The notes beneath the pieces are model-generated. The model did no database searches, was not told the DNA's origin, and saw only the letters and a list, made by a program, of their open reading frames with translations. From positions 107,734-171,733 of the forward strand of contig NZ_JWTB01000012.1 of NCBI RefSeq assembly GCF_000813845.1: DNA of 64,000 nt. Reading direction: 5' to 3'. The position numbers and the translations under genes are program-made. Below, in pieces: positions 28,161 through 36,961 of the stretch; position 1 is the stretch's first letter, and each line of letters begins with the position of its first letter. The DNA comes from Pseudarthrobacter phenanthrenivorans. GTDB taxonomy: Bacteria > Actinomycetota > Actinomycetes > Actinomycetales > Micrococcaceae.

Positions 28161-29027
28161 CTACGCCGGTCCGCGAAGGATCCGACGGGCATCTTCCTGC
28201 GCCTGGAGGGCGGCGTCGCTGACCACTCCGCCGCTGATATGGCCGCTGCCGGAGATCATGCTCCGGAGTTCGGCCAGGGTCCGCGGCGGATGGGTGCCGT
28301 GGGCCACGGTGTGGCAGTTCCGGCAGAGCGGTATGAGGTCGGCTATCGGGTCGAGCTGGTAACCGCTGTCAAGCATCGCCGGCGGAACGACGTGGTGTAC
28401 GGCGATGGCGTCCGCAGCTTGCCCGCCGTAGGCGGATTCGAACATGAACCCGCACGCGGCGCAGGACGTGCCGTGGAAGGCCAGGCAGGCCCGGCGCGCA
28501 TCGCCGTCCCGCTCCCACCGGTTCACCAGGACAGCGCTGGTGGCCTCCGGCGGCAACGTGCCGGGTGCCACTTCGGCAGGATCCGCCGCCGACGGCCCGT
28601 AGTCCCGCCACATCCGGCGCAGGACAGGTTCGTACGACGGCGGCACGGTCACCAGGGGCGGGCCGCCCGCCCCAACCCAACCGCCGTCCGGAATTGCCGC
28701 GTCAAGGATGCCCGGACGGATCTGCTCACCGAGCGGGAGCAGGGAGTCGAAGACCACCGCCACGAACCACTCCAAGGCACCCGGGCCGCCCCCGGCGCCG
28801 GCCTGGTACGGAACGGAGGAAATCCAACCGTGGCCAATGAGTCCGCTCGCTGCATCATTGGTGCCCTGCAGCAGGAGCCAGGCCTCAGTTCCGGGTTCGA
28901 GGTCGGGGCAGGAGGCGAGGCGCCAGCGCTCCAGGAACCTGCCCGAGGCCGCCAACTGTCCAACCAGCGCCGGGTAGTTCCACTGAAGCAGCCTGTCGGC
29001 GGAGCAGCGGAGAATTACCGCAGCCAT
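28161..29027 (-). CDS. HNH endonuclease domain protein
   Basis: 288 residues. The C-terminal HNH motif is readable: CAACGFMFE zinc knuckle, then AIAVHHVVPP, and LIPLCRNCHTVAHGTHP. The N-terminal 180 residues are of unknown nature. The stop lies 30 bases before the esterase start. The isolated setting, without methylase or defence partners, does not reveal its target; a restriction-like or housekeeping role are both possible. Confidence 0.85.
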   Translation of the reverse strand: MAAVILRCSADRLLQWNYPALVGQLAASGRFLERWRLASCPDLEPGTEAWLLLQGTNDAASGLIGHGWISSVPYQAGAGGGPGALEWFVAVVFDSLLPLGEQIRPGILDAAIPDGGWVGAGGPPLVTVPPSYEPVLRRMWRDYGPSAADPAEVAPGTLPPEATSAVLVNRWERDGDARRACLAFHGTSCAACGFMFESAYGGQAADAIAVHHVVPPAMLDSGYQLDPIADLIPLCRNCHTVAHGTHPPRTLAELRSMISGSGHISGGVVSDAALQAQEDARRILRGPA

Positions 29028-29078
29028 TGCACGCCGGACCCTGCCACCCGCCGTCGACCCCTACGCCCACGCAACGGG

Positions 29079-29273
29079 CTAGATCGGTTCCTTGGCCAGG
29101 GCCTTGGTCCTGGCAGGTGTCTCGCGCCCCAAGCGTTCATCGAGGGTGACGCGGAGCCTGGCCGCGGCGACCTGCACACGGTGCTCGGCAGGGGTGGTCT
29201 TTTTCCTGGCCGGTTTGGCTGCGGCGCTACGGGGAGCGTGGACATAACCGTGGTCGGGCGACGTGGCGCTCAT
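29079..29273 (-). CDS. Small basic hypothetical protein (64 aa)
   Basis: Lys/Arg/Ala-rich protein (KPARKKTTPAEHRVQVAAARLRV) with no membrane segment. Its ATG overlaps the stop of the upstream gene by four bases (29270-29273), which supports real translation and coupling. No family recognised. Confidence 0.6.
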   Translation of the reverse strand: MSATSPDHGYVHAPRSAAAKPARKKTTPAEHRVQVAAARLRVTLDERLGRETPARTKALAKEPI

Positions 29274-29800
29274 GGTCCAACCTCCTTGGTACTGTCGTTC
29301 TCCGTCGTTCCATTCTCGCCCAACTTCCCGCCGTCGTCCACGAACCCGCTCTCCTGTCCGGGGTCAGTCCCGGGTTCAAGCTCGTCGCCGTTCTCTTCGC
29401 CGCCGACGCTCTTCCAGGCGATATCGAACAGCTCGAGCTCCTCCCTTCGGGCCAGTTCGCTCCGCGCCAGCACCTCCAACGTGGCCAGCCCGAGCGCCTT
29501 TGTCCCTTCGTCCGGATCCAGCGCCCGGTCCAACGCCCACTGGGTCCGGCGCCACCACTCCGCCCGGCTGTCCGCCCCGGTCTTCTGCTGCAGGGCGTTG
29601 GCGTCCGCTTCGCGCTTCTGGTCCAGCGCGGTCTTGTCGGCCGCGGTGCGTTGCTTGAGCGTACGCCAGTTGATGTAGAAGGCCAGCAACGCGGCGATGA
29701 GAACGGCCAGCGGTCCCAGCCCGGCGAGGATGACCCACCAGTCCGCCGGCCCCGAATGGACGACGACGTCCAGCGGGCCGGGGGAGGGAACAGGGGTCAC
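29270..29800 (-). CDS. Hypothetical single-pass membrane protein (176 aa)
   Basis: GTG-start protein with one N-terminal membrane helix (WWVILAGLGPLAVLIAALLA) followed by a charged, probably coiled-coil stretch (TLKQRTAADKTALDQKREAD) and an acidic tail. I do not recognise a family. It is coupled to the 29079 gene through an ATGA overlap. Confidence 0.7.
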   Translation of the reverse strand: MTPVPSPGPLDVVVHSGPADWWVILAGLGPLAVLIAALLAFYINWRTLKQRTAADKTALDQKREADANALQQKTGADSRAEWWRRTQWALDRALDPDEGTKALGLATLEVLARSELARREELELFDIAWKSVGGEENGDELEPGTDPGQESGFVDDGGKLGENGTTENDSTKEVGP

Positions 29801-29868
29801 GGTCCCAGCTTAGGCGGAGATCCCGCCGGCCGTGCGGAGGACACCCTTGCCGGAGCCGGCACTGGTCA

Positions 29869-30714
29869 TCAGCCATGGCGCGAGACGAGGACCGGTCCAG
29901 GGGCGCGGTGCAGGACCGCGTGGGCGGTTGAACCGATGGTCTCCCTCAGGATTCCGCTGCCCTGGGAACCCACCACCACAATCCGGGCCCCGCCGGCAGC
30001 GCCGAGGATGCCGTGCGGGACGGAATGGTCCCGGACCAGCGTGCCGTGGACGGGAACGGACGGTGCCAGGGAAGCTGCGTGGGCCAGGGCGGCATTGAGG
30101 ACTTGTTCCGGATCAGGTCCAGGCCCGCGTGCAGCGCGGAAGTGGCCAGACGGTTCGTGGTGGACGTGAACCACCTTCAGGGGAGCCTGCCAGGCAACGG
30201 CGAGGCCACAGGCATCCGCCAGTGCGGAGGGGGAGCCCGCGGAGTCGACGGCGGCCAGGACCGGTCCCTGCGGGTGGGCGTCCTGCCGGATCACGGCGAC
30301 GGGGCACGCTGCAGCTGCAGCCAGTTCCAGGCTCACGGAGCCCACCAGAAGGCCGAGGAAGCCGCCCAGGCCGCGGCTTCCCACGACCAGCAGGTGTTCC
30401 CCGGCCGACATGTCCACCAGAAGCTGCGCGGGCAGCCCGTGAACCAGGCTGCTCCTGATCCCGACACCTTGTACCTCCGCCACCGCCTGCGCCACCCCCT
30501 CGTCGAGGACGGCCTGGGCGGACTGCTCCAACCCGCTGCCCGAGACGCCGGGAACCGGACCAAGGTGCCTTGTCAGCAGCGGCCACAGGGAACAGTGCAC
30601 TACCTGCAGGGGGCGCTTTGCGGCCCATGCATACCGCGCCGCCCAGCGGACGGCCGCCGCGGCCTCAGCCGAGCCGTCGTAACCGGCAACAACAGACCCT
30701 GGGTCCCGCGTCAA
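29869..30714 (-). CDS. Universal stress protein, tandem Usp domains
   Basis: 281-residue cytoplasmic protein with two Usp folds. The first starts VVAGYDGSAEA and carries the ATP-binding pattern VGSRGLGGFLGLLVGSVS; the second carries VGSQGSGILRETIGSTA. The start appears to be TTG 30714 with AGGAG nine bases upstream. A DosR-box-like site ends 36 bases before it. Tandem Usp proteins of this kind belong to hypoxia and stress regulons in actinobacteria. Confidence 0.93.
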   Translation of the reverse strand: MTRDPGSVVAGYDGSAEAAAAVRWAARYAWAAKRPLQVVHCSLWPLLTRHLGPVPGVSGSGLEQSAQAVLDEGVAQAVAEVQGVGIRSSLVHGLPAQLLVDMSAGEHLLVVGSRGLGGFLGLLVGSVSLELAAAAACPVAVIRQDAHPQGPVLAAVDSAGSPSALADACGLAVAWQAPLKVVHVHHEPSGHFRAARGPGPDPEQVLNAALAHAASLAPSVPVHGTLVRDHSVPHGILGAAGGARIVVVGSQGSGILRETIGSTAHAVLHRAPGPVLVSRHG

Positions 30715-30750
30715 CCTGCCACGCTCCTGCCTGGAACAGCTGTCACCAGC

Positions 30751-30764
30751 GGGACCTTAGCCCC
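30751..30764. promoter_or_regulatory. DosR-box-like site GGGACCTTAGCCCC
   Basis: Matches the GGGAC-N4-GYCCC core of the mycobacterial DosR box except C for T in the second arm. It lies between the divergent Usp gene (36 bases to its start) and the 30817 gene (52 bases). Confidence 0.65.
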
Positions 30765-30816
30765 TTTGGCGGGCCCGCTTCCTGGTTCCATCCTGATTGT
30801 AGGCAACGGGAGGGAC

Positions 30817-32274
30817 ATGGTCAGCGTGGCAGGACGGATTGCGGTGGTGCTGCTTACCCTGGCTGCCTTTCTCGTGGGCAGCGGGGGTGCCGCCAGCGCC
30901 GTGGCTCCTTCAGCCGTGGTGGTGGAGGACACGGCAGGGGTGCTGGACCAAAAAACGCTGCTCCCCGCCGTCGAACGCATCCAGTTCTACGAGCCCACGA
31001 AGGTTGCAGTCTTCACGTATAACGGAAAGGCCGCGGACAACCTCAATGAGGAGGTCCTCAGGTTCGCCCGGTCCAGGCACCCCGAATGGATCAGCGCGGA
31101 CGGACAAAAGTGGGCCGACGGCCTGTTTATTTTCGCGCTCGACCCCGTGGGACGCCACGTGGGCACGTACATGGGCGAGGACCGGAAAGTATCGCTGGAG
31201 CAGCGCAGCGACATCCAGGACGCCACAAAGGAACTGTTCCGTGACGCACAGTGGACTGACGGCACGGTGGCTGGAATCCGCCGTGCCGCGGAACTCATCA
31301 ACCAGCCCTGGTACCGCTCAACCGCGTTCCTGGTAACAGCATGGGTAACCGGTGGTCTCGCCGCGCTGGGGGCAGCGGCATGGCTGATCGTGCGTGCCGT
31401 GACCAGGGGAGCATGCCGAAGGCAGATTGATCGCGGAGACCGCAGTTACTCCAACGTCAGCATGGATCTGGACGTCACAGAGCTGAATGCGTCCACCATT
31501 CCCGGTTCCTCGCGCTACGGCAGCCAGGTGCTCGAGAAGCACCGCACCTTCATGGAGCGCTATGCCGCTGCCACGGAACTGTCCAACCGGGTTCACACGC
31601 TCGGGAAACGGTCGCTGAGCAGCAGGAAAAGCCTCAAGCTTGCCCGGCAGTTCGCGGAGAGTGCCGCCGAGCTGGATGCCCTGGATGACGTCATCGCCGA
31701 CAGCAATGCCCTGCTGAACCGGGCCGGCACCTGGCCCACTGCCTGGGACCGGCAACTCGCACCGTTCCGCAAGGACCTGGCAGGGCTGGAGCAGCTTCTT
31801 GCCAAGCGCCACGGCCAGGGGGATTCGGCCACGGCCACCGCCCTGCGGTCCTTCCGCGATGAAAGCCTCCGGGAGGTTGAACGGTGGACGGCGGAACTTG
31901 CTGAGGGGCGGATCAGTCCGGAAACAGCGCTCGACAGGCTCTACGAAGCGCGCTCGCGGCTTTCGGAACTGTTGGAGAACCATGCGGAGACGGTGATCCA
32001 GGGCTTCGCCAGGAACGAGCGTGAGGCCGCCATGATGCGTGAGCAGATGGAGACGGCCCATGGCGGCCTGGACCACCACCGGCAGCGGATTTACGAACCG
32101 AGCATCCTGGGCACGGTGTACCCGTCCTACATGTTCTTCTCGGTGGCCACCTTCAACTCCGGCTTCAATACCGGGGTCAGCAGCGTCAACTCCGCCAGGG
32201 GCGGCGGCAGCACCACAGGGTATGGCGGCAGTGGCGGGAGCTTCTCGGGCTCCGGGAGTTCCTCGGGCTTCTAG
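30817..32274 (+). CDS. DUF5129/TPM-like secreted membrane protein
   Basis: 485 residues from ATG 30817, which has GGGAGG just upstream. A signal peptide covers about residues 1-30; a TPM-like extracytoplasmic domain (AVVVEDTAGVLDQKTLLPAV) follows; a membrane helix lies at 169-193; then a long, mostly helical cytoplasmic part; and a Gly/Ser-rich tail (GGSGGSFSGSGSSSGF). The architecture resembles DUF5129 proteins of Arthrobacter relatives. Function unknown. The open frame continues upstream in antisense to the Usp gene, which is a shadow. Confidence 0.8.
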   Translation: MVSVAGRIAVVLLTLAAFLVGSGGAASAVAPSAVVVEDTAGVLDQKTLLPAVERIQFYEPTKVAVFTYNGKAADNLNEEVLRFARSRHPEWISADGQKWADGLFIFALDPVGRHVGTYMGEDRKVSLEQRSDIQDATKELFRDAQWTDGTVAGIRRAAELINQPWYRSTAFLVTAWVTGGLAALGAAAWLIVRAVTRGACRRQIDRGDRSYSNVSMDLDVTELNASTIPGSSRYGSQVLEKHRTFMERYAAATELSNRVHTLGKRSLSSRKSLKLARQFAESAAELDALDDVIADSNALLNRAGTWPTAWDRQLAPFRKDLAGLEQLLAKRHGQGDSATATALRSFRDESLREVERWTAELAEGRISPETALDRLYEARSRLSELLENHAETVIQGFARNEREAAMMREQMETAHGGLDHHRQRIYEPSILGTVYPSYMFFSVATFNSGFNTGVSSVNSARGGGSTTGYGGSGGSFSGSGSSSGF

Positions 32275-32324
32275 AACCGGGGCACCGGCGTGGTCCCGTG
32301 AGGCGGGGCCGGCCCGGTACCTGC

Positions 32325-32597
32325 TCAGGCTGCGCCCAGGGAGCCCAACACGCGTACGCCGCGCCGCGCAGCGTGGCGCGCCTGGTGCGGGCAGGCACGG
32401 ACAATTTCCGGTGCCGGCAGCACCACGTCCCGGATCAGGCCGGTCCCGGCACATTCCCGGACCTCTTCTATGGCAGCGGCCGCCGCCCGTTTGTCGGTGA
32501 ACTGGCCGGAAACCGCCAGCACGTGGCCGTCCGGCATCACCATCCGGAACCGGATCCGGGACTCTTCATCAACAAACAGTTCGAACGTACCTGCCAT
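32325..32597 (-). CDS. YegP family (DUF1508) protein
   Basis: About 90 residues: GTFELFVDEESRIRFRMVMPDGHVLAVSGQF is the YegP/DUF1508 fold, one copy instead of the usual two. ATG 32597 is chosen because GAGGAG lies upstream and the family begins right there. DUF1508 proteins are small and of unknown role. It is divergent from the 32890 gene across a clear DosR-box-like site. Confidence 0.85.
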   Translation of the reverse strand: MAGTFELFVDEESRIRFRMVMPDGHVLAVSGQFTDKRAAAAAIEEVRECAGTGLIRDVVLPAPEIVRACPHQARHAARRGVRVLGSLGAA

Positions 32598-32758
32598 ATG
32601 CTTTGTTCTCCTCAAGCGTCATGCCGCCGTGTCCGGCGTCGTCATTGACGCCGGGGCGGGCTGGCCGACTCCCGGCCCAGCAAAACCGGGACGCACACCC
32701 CAGCCCCGGTGCGACTTCCGGCCCCACCAACCCTCTCAAAGGACCATGCCGTGTTATA

Positions 32759-32772
32759 GGGACCAAAGTCCC
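32759..32772. promoter_or_regulatory. DosR-box-like site GGGACCAAAGTCCC
   Basis: Perfect GGGAC/GTCCC arms around CAAA, the best match in the window to the DosR consensus GGGACTWWAGTCCC. It lies 161 bases upstream of the DUF1508 start and 117 bases upstream of the 32890 start. Confidence 0.75.
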
Positions 32773-32889
32773 TGATCCCGGTCGCGGAAGATGCCAGCGG
32801 GCCATGCCGTGACAAACGGCCCTGCCGCATCCATCCGGCCCTTGGAAGACTGGGGAGCTGAAAGCGTACGGATTTACCCGGAGGAAGAC

Positions 32890-33264
32890 ATGACACAGGA
32901 ACGCCCGCAATCCGGCCCTGCCGGTGGCACCGGCAGCCCAGGCGGGGAGGAACGGCTGGGCGTTGAGCTGGAGGACGCGGCCTCCCGCACATGGTGGGCG
33001 CGCATCCTCTACACCCTCGGCTCGCAGTACGGGCGGACACAGCTCCGGTTCGTGGCCAGGGCCAGCGACGGCCGCCGTCTCTACGTGAGCGACACCTTTC
33101 CCGGTCCGCCACTCAACGCGACGCCGCCCGAGGAAGCCTGGGCTCCAGGGCTGCAGGCGAGCCTTCACCAGCTGTGCCAGGACATTACCCGGGATGGCTG
33201 GTCCGAAACGGGCCGGGGCGCGCAGCCCTGGGATCTTACCTTCAGCCGGCGAAAGGCCCCGTAA
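32890..33264 (+). CDS. Hypothetical protein (124 aa)
   Basis: Small soluble protein. ATG 32890 follows GGAGG by five bases, a strong start. The N-terminal 30 residues are Gly/Pro rich and probably disordered; the remainder (LRFVARASDGRRLYVSDTFPG) looks like beta strands with a C-terminal helix. No family recognised. A DosR-box-like site upstream suggests it is part of the stress island. Confidence 0.65.
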   Translation: MTQERPQSGPAGGTGSPGGEERLGVELEDAASRTWWARILYTLGSQYGRTQLRFVARASDGRRLYVSDTFPGPPLNATPPEEAWAPGLQASLHQLCQDITRDGWSETGRGAQPWDLTFSRRKAP

Positions 33265-33307
33265 GCCAGCCCATCAGGTCGCTGAGGGAATGCCAGGGGC
33301 CGGGATC

Positions 33308-33778
33308 CTAGGCGACCGGCCAGACCACGCGCGTCTGCCAGGTTGCGGGATCGGGCTGCTTCAGCGGGTCGGACAGGTAGTACTCCCACATGTCGCTGCC
33401 GGGAGTAGCGCCTTCGGCCCGCATGTGTTCCCTGATGGCGTCGTACGTGGTCCCGAGCTGGTCGTAAGGCCCGGTGTGGATGGCTTCGAAGGCGTCGGTG
33501 TCAGGAAGCATCCCGCTGGTCACCCCGCCGGTTCCATGGAAGCTCCCCTGGATGGGAAACCCTGCTTCCACATCCACCGACGCTCCCGGCATGCCGTGGT
33601 ACAGCGCGAAGGGCGGTCCGGCCGGGATGGCACCCTGCGCCTGGACGGCGGCCATCACGGCACCGAAGGCACGGTCGAAGAAGCCCGTCAGGGAGTCCAT
33701 GGGGACGCGTTCCCGGACCACCGCCACGGGTTGTTCGGTGATGTGGACCCTGTGCGGCTGCTGGCCATTGTCATTCAT
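33308..33778 (-). CDS. GyrI-like small-molecule-binding domain protein
   Basis: About 156 residues resembling the effector-binding domain of AraC/BmrR/GyrI proteins: RVHITEQPVAVVRERVP, then FALYHGMPGA and DTDAFEAIHTGPYDQL. No DNA-binding domain is attached. ATG 33778 fits the family start, though ATG 33820 in the same frame is possible. Such stand-alone proteins may sequester hydrophobic compounds or hydrolyse cyclopropanoid toxins; this is family knowledge, not shown here. Confidence 0.85.
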   Translation of the reverse strand: MNDNGQQPHRVHITEQPVAVVRERVPMDSLTGFFDRAFGAVMAAVQAQGAIPAGPPFALYHGMPGASVDVEAGFPIQGSFHGTGGVTSGMLPDTDAFEAIHTGPYDQLGTTYDAIREHMRAEGATPGSDMWEYYLSDPLKQPDPATWQTRVVWPVA

Positions 33779-33839
33779 GCCACCAGCCTTGCCTTTCCAC
33801 TGGAAGGCTGACAGTGCCATAGGACTCTAGGGCAGTGTC

Positions 33840-34292
33840 TCAGCCCGCGGCCCCGTACGCTTCGCGCATCCAATTGCGGACCTCGGCATCCAGTTGCCCG
33901 CTGTCAGTGAGTTCCAGATGGTGGATCCACATGCCAGGTGCCGGGTTCGCCACCTGTTTGAAACGGGGCGACTCCACGTTGCGTGGCAGCGCGAGGGAAA
34001 GGACGAGTGGAACGGCGGACTTCACATACATCCCGGGGCGCCATAAGTAGGCGTAACCCCGCCGCCGGCGGAAGGAAACCTGGCTCTTGCTGACGCGCAC
34101 CTCGTGCGGGCCAAGTTCGGCCGCCATCCGCTCCGCCATGTGGTAGAGCTCAAACGCTGCCGGTGCTCCGTCGAAGAACCGCTCCAGGGTCCAGGGTTGC
34201 GAGGCCGGCACGTCTGCCTGAGCGCTGCCGCTGCCCGCCGGGGAATCAGAATCGGCAGGACCGGCGGTGTCGTAGGGGGAAACGGAATTCAT
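33840..34292 (-). CDS. DUF5655 domain protein
   Basis: 150 residues from ATG 34292, with AGGAG seven bases upstream. The C-terminal 100 residues carry the DUF5655 pattern: VRVSKSQVSFRRRRGYAYLW, VLSLALPR, MWIHHLELTDSGQLDAEV and WMREAY. The N-terminus is Ser/Pro rich. DUF5655 may bind nucleic acid or act near nucleases; the role is unknown. Confidence 0.85.
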   Translation of the reverse strand: MNSVSPYDTAGPADSDSPAGSGSAQADVPASQPWTLERFFDGAPAAFELYHMAERMAAELGPHEVRVSKSQVSFRRRRGYAYLWRPGMYVKSAVPLVLSLALPRNVESPRFKQVANPAPGMWIHHLELTDSGQLDAEVRNWMREAYGAAG

Positions 34293-34497
34293 CCGGCGCT
34301 CCTGGTCTGGCTGGTCGGGCGTTCCTGCCTTCACCATGCCAGCGGCAGAGGCGCCGGGGCAGGGTCGAAGGTCATGCCCGCGGCGGGCAGCAGGTACAGG
34401 CCGGGGGCCCAAATGCCCTAGCCCGGCAGGCTGCCCCCCCGCTATGTTCGGCCTTATGTGGCACAACACTTACCGGCGGCTGCGGAAAGGGGGCTGA

Positions 34498-36453
34498 ATG
34501 AGGAGGCCCACTTCCCTGCCTGCCGGGATCGGTGAAAGCCCGGGCAGCGCTGATGACGGGAGCGCACCAAAAGCGCCACTGGCTAAGGTGTGGGACGTCC
34601 TCAGGCGGTATCCCGGCGTCGCCCTCACCTGCCTGGCGTTGGCGCTCACGCTGGTGCTGCTGCAGGCGGGGCTGGACCTGCAGGTCCGTATCCTGGCTTC
34701 CGGCTATGCCGCCGTGATCGTGCTGGTCCGCGCCGCGGGCATGGTCCGGTCGTTGCGTGCCGGGCGGTGGGGAATCGACCTCCTGGCCCTGATGGCAATC
34801 GTCAGTACCGTCGCCGTGGGCGAGTATCTTGCGGCGCTGGTGGTCATCCTGATGCTCACCGGCGGAGAGGCGCTGGAGGACTTCGCGCAGGGGCGCGCCG
34901 CCCGGGAACTGCGCTCCCTCCTGGACCGGGCACCCCGCTTCGCCCACCGGGAAGGCCCCGGGGCTGCGCTGGAGGAGGTACCGATCGGCGACGTTGTTCC
35001 CGGGGACGTCCTGGTGGTCCGGCCCTCCGAGCTGGTACCGGTCGACGGCGAACTCCTGTCCGACTCGGCGGTTCTCGATGAGTCATCGCTGACCGGGGAA
35101 AGCCTGCCGGTGGAGCGCAGCAGGGGGGAAGGGCTGCTCAGCGGCTCGGTCAACGGGGAGGCCGCCATTCGCGTGCGGGCAGCAGCCACCGCTGCCGACT
35201 CCCAGTACAGCCGCATCATCGCCCTGGTCGAAGAGGCTTCCAACAGCCGCGCCCCCGTGGTCCGGCTCGCCGACCGCTACGCCGTGCCGTTCACCCTGCT
35301 CGCGTTGCTGATGGCGGCGACGGGGTGGTTCCTCTCGGGAGAGGCACTGCGCTTCGCGCAGGTCCTGGTGGTTGCCACGCCCTGCCCGCTCCTGATCGCC
35401 GCACCAGTGGCGTTCCTGGCGGGGACCAGCCAAGCCGCGCACAAGGGCATCATCATCAAGAACACCCGCACCCTTGAGCAGCTGGCAAAGGCCAGGACAG
35501 CCGTCTTTGACAAGACAGGAACCCTGACCTCGGGCCGGCCCGTCCTGGACGAACTCCGGGTGGCGCCAGGACTGGGTCTCGCCCTGGGCGCGGACAGGAT
35601 CCTCCAACTGGCGGCCTCCGCCGAACAATATTCCTCCCACGTGCTGGCAGCTTCCGTGATCCAGGCCGCCACAGCCGCCGGCCTTGATCTCCTGCCCGTC
35701 CAGCACGCAACGGAAAGTGCCACGAAAGGGGTGGAGGCCCAGTGCGGGGGTCACCGGGTGGTGGTGGGCAAAGCCGGCCTGGTGGGAAGTCTGTCGACGG
35801 GTTTCCAGGAGGCTGTCCTGCGCGCCGGCCAACTGGCGGTCTACGTGGGGGTGGACGGCGAATATGCCGGCGCCCTGGTCATGAAAGACCCGTTGCGCCA
35901 CGACGCGGTGGACACGCTTGCCCGGCTTCACGCCCTGGGCGTCAGGCACACCATGCTGCTGACCGGCGACGTCCATGCCACGGCCGCGCACATTGCCAGG
36001 GAAGCCGGAATCGGCAGGATCCAGGCGGAATGCCTCCCCGAAGACAAGGTCACCACCGTTGCCGCCCTGAAGGAACGGCCCGTCCTGATGGTAGGCGACG
36101 GCGTCAACGACGCTCCCGTGCTGGCAGCGGCCGACGTGGGGATTGCGATGGGTGCCAAGGGTGCCACGGCGGCCAGTGAATCAGCGGACGTGGTGGTCAT
36201 GCTCGATGACCTGTCCAAGGTTGCCCTCGCCGTGGCCATTGGAAAGCGGACGGTGTCCGTGGCCCTGGTGAGCATCTGGACGGGAATAGGACTCAGCATT
36301 GTCCTGATGGCCATCGCCATGACGGGATACATCCCGGCCGTGACCGGTGCCCTCCTGCAGGAGCTGGTGGATCTCGCCACGATCCTTAATGGCCTGCGGG
36401 CGCTGCACGGTGCCGGGCGCCAACGTGCGGTGCGGCAGCTGCAGCCGGCATGA
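34498..36453 (+). CDS. P1B-type metal-transporting ATPase, P1B-5-like
   Basis: 651-residue heavy-metal-type P-type ATPase. Phosphatase motif TGES at 199-202, ion-channel motif TPCP at 294-297, phosphorylation site DKTGT with Asp 338, and hinge GDGVNDAPVLAAADVG. TPC in the channel helix together with QELVD (621-625) in a later helix match the P1B-5 signature (TPC plus QExxD), a group linked to nickel or iron export. There is no N-terminal metal-binding domain and no fused hemerythrin domain, though a separate hemerythrin gene lies at 49946. AAAGGGGG precedes ATG 34498. Confidence 0.88.
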   Translation: MRRPTSLPAGIGESPGSADDGSAPKAPLAKVWDVLRRYPGVALTCLALALTLVLLQAGLDLQVRILASGYAAVIVLVRAAGMVRSLRAGRWGIDLLALMAIVSTVAVGEYLAALVVILMLTGGEALEDFAQGRAARELRSLLDRAPRFAHREGPGAALEEVPIGDVVPGDVLVVRPSELVPVDGELLSDSAVLDESSLTGESLPVERSRGEGLLSGSVNGEAAIRVRAAATAADSQYSRIIALVEEASNSRAPVVRLADRYAVPFTLLALLMAATGWFLSGEALRFAQVLVVATPCPLLIAAPVAFLAGTSQAAHKGIIIKNTRTLEQLAKARTAVFDKTGTLTSGRPVLDELRVAPGLGLALGADRILQLAASAEQYSSHVLAASVIQAATAAGLDLLPVQHATESATKGVEAQCGGHRVVVGKAGLVGSLSTGFQEAVLRAGQLAVYVGVDGEYAGALVMKDPLRHDAVDTLARLHALGVRHTMLLTGDVHATAAHIAREAGIGRIQAECLPEDKVTTVAALKERPVLMVGDGVNDAPVLAAADVGIAMGAKGATAASESADVVVMLDDLSKVALAVAIGKRTVSVALVSIWTGIGLSIVLMAIAMTGYIPAVTGALLQELVDLATILNGLRALHGAGRQRAVRQLQPA

Positions 36454-36463
36454 CTTTTGGCCC
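36450..36463. promoter_or_regulatory. DosR-box-like site ATGACTTTTGGCCC
   Basis: Followed by T, it matches GACTTNNGNCCCT of the alternative DosR consensus exactly, but the first two G are AT. It ends 36 bases before the Usp start at 36500, overlapping the end of the preceding ATPase gene. Confidence 0.6.
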
Positions 36464-36499
36464 TTCCCAGCCCAGAGCCCAGCCGGGAACGTAGTGTCC

Positions 36500-36961
36500 A
36501 TGAACGCAGAAACAGGGGCAAAGCCCGTCATCGTCGGCGTCGACGGCTCTGAATACTCCTCCGCCGCCCTCCGGTATGCGGGGACGCTGGCCTCCCGGCT
36601 GGGCACCCGGCTCGAGGTCATCTCCTGCGTCGGGATGCCGGACTACCTGGTCATGTCCCGCCTCGAAGGGGCTGACCGCCAGTTCACCGCAAGGCTCGAG
36701 GACGCCGCAGGCCGCCTGGTGGAGGATGCCCTCGGCCGGGCATTTTCCGGGGAGCGGCCGGAGAACATCGATGTCAGCATCAAGTTCGGGCCGCCGGCGA
36801 AGGTGCTGGTGGACGAGAGCCGCCGCGCACAAATGCTGGTGGTGGGACGGCACGGTGAGGGCGGCCTGCTGAAATCGTCCATGGGCTCGGTCAGCAAGGC
36901 ATGCGCCGCGCATTCCGCCTGCCCGGTGCTCCTGGTGGGGCAGGAGGCGGACCCTGTGTGA
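36500..36961 (+). CDS. Universal stress protein, single domain
   Basis: 153-residue Usp: VIVGVDGSEYSSAALRYAG at the start and the ATP-binding VGRHGEGGLLKSSMGSVS near the end. There is no Shine-Dalgarno sequence before ATG 36500, but a TAGTGT -10-like hexamer stands three to eight bases upstream, so a leaderless transcript is plausible. Its stop overlaps the GTG of the next ATPase (GTGA at 36958-36961). Confidence 0.92.
   Translation: MNAETGAKPVIVGVDGSEYSSAALRYAGTLASRLGTRLEVISCVGMPDYLVMSRLEGADRQFTARLEDAAGRLVEDALGRAFSGERPENIDVSIKFGPPAKVLVDESRRAQMLVVGRHGEGGLLKSSMGSVSKACAAHSACPVLLVGQEADPV

Noticed and set aside
26706..29678. Very long open frame on the plus strand (990 codons) across the hydrolase and HNH genes.
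   Set aside because: It is antisense to three genes with clear motifs; long open frames on the opposite strand are common in high-GC DNA.
33821..33834. TAGGACTCTAGGGC upstream of the GyrI-like gene as a DosR-like box.
   Set aside because: Only one half resembles the consensus; spacing differs from the stronger sites.
34405..34418. GGGCCCAAATGCCC upstream of the P1B ATPase as a DosR-like box.
   Set aside because: Three mismatches in key positions of both arms, and 79 bases from the start; too weak alone.
36901..36957. Upstream ATG extension of the P2C-like ATPase.
   Set aside because: It lies inside the Usp gene in another frame; the GTG overlapping the Usp stop fits better.
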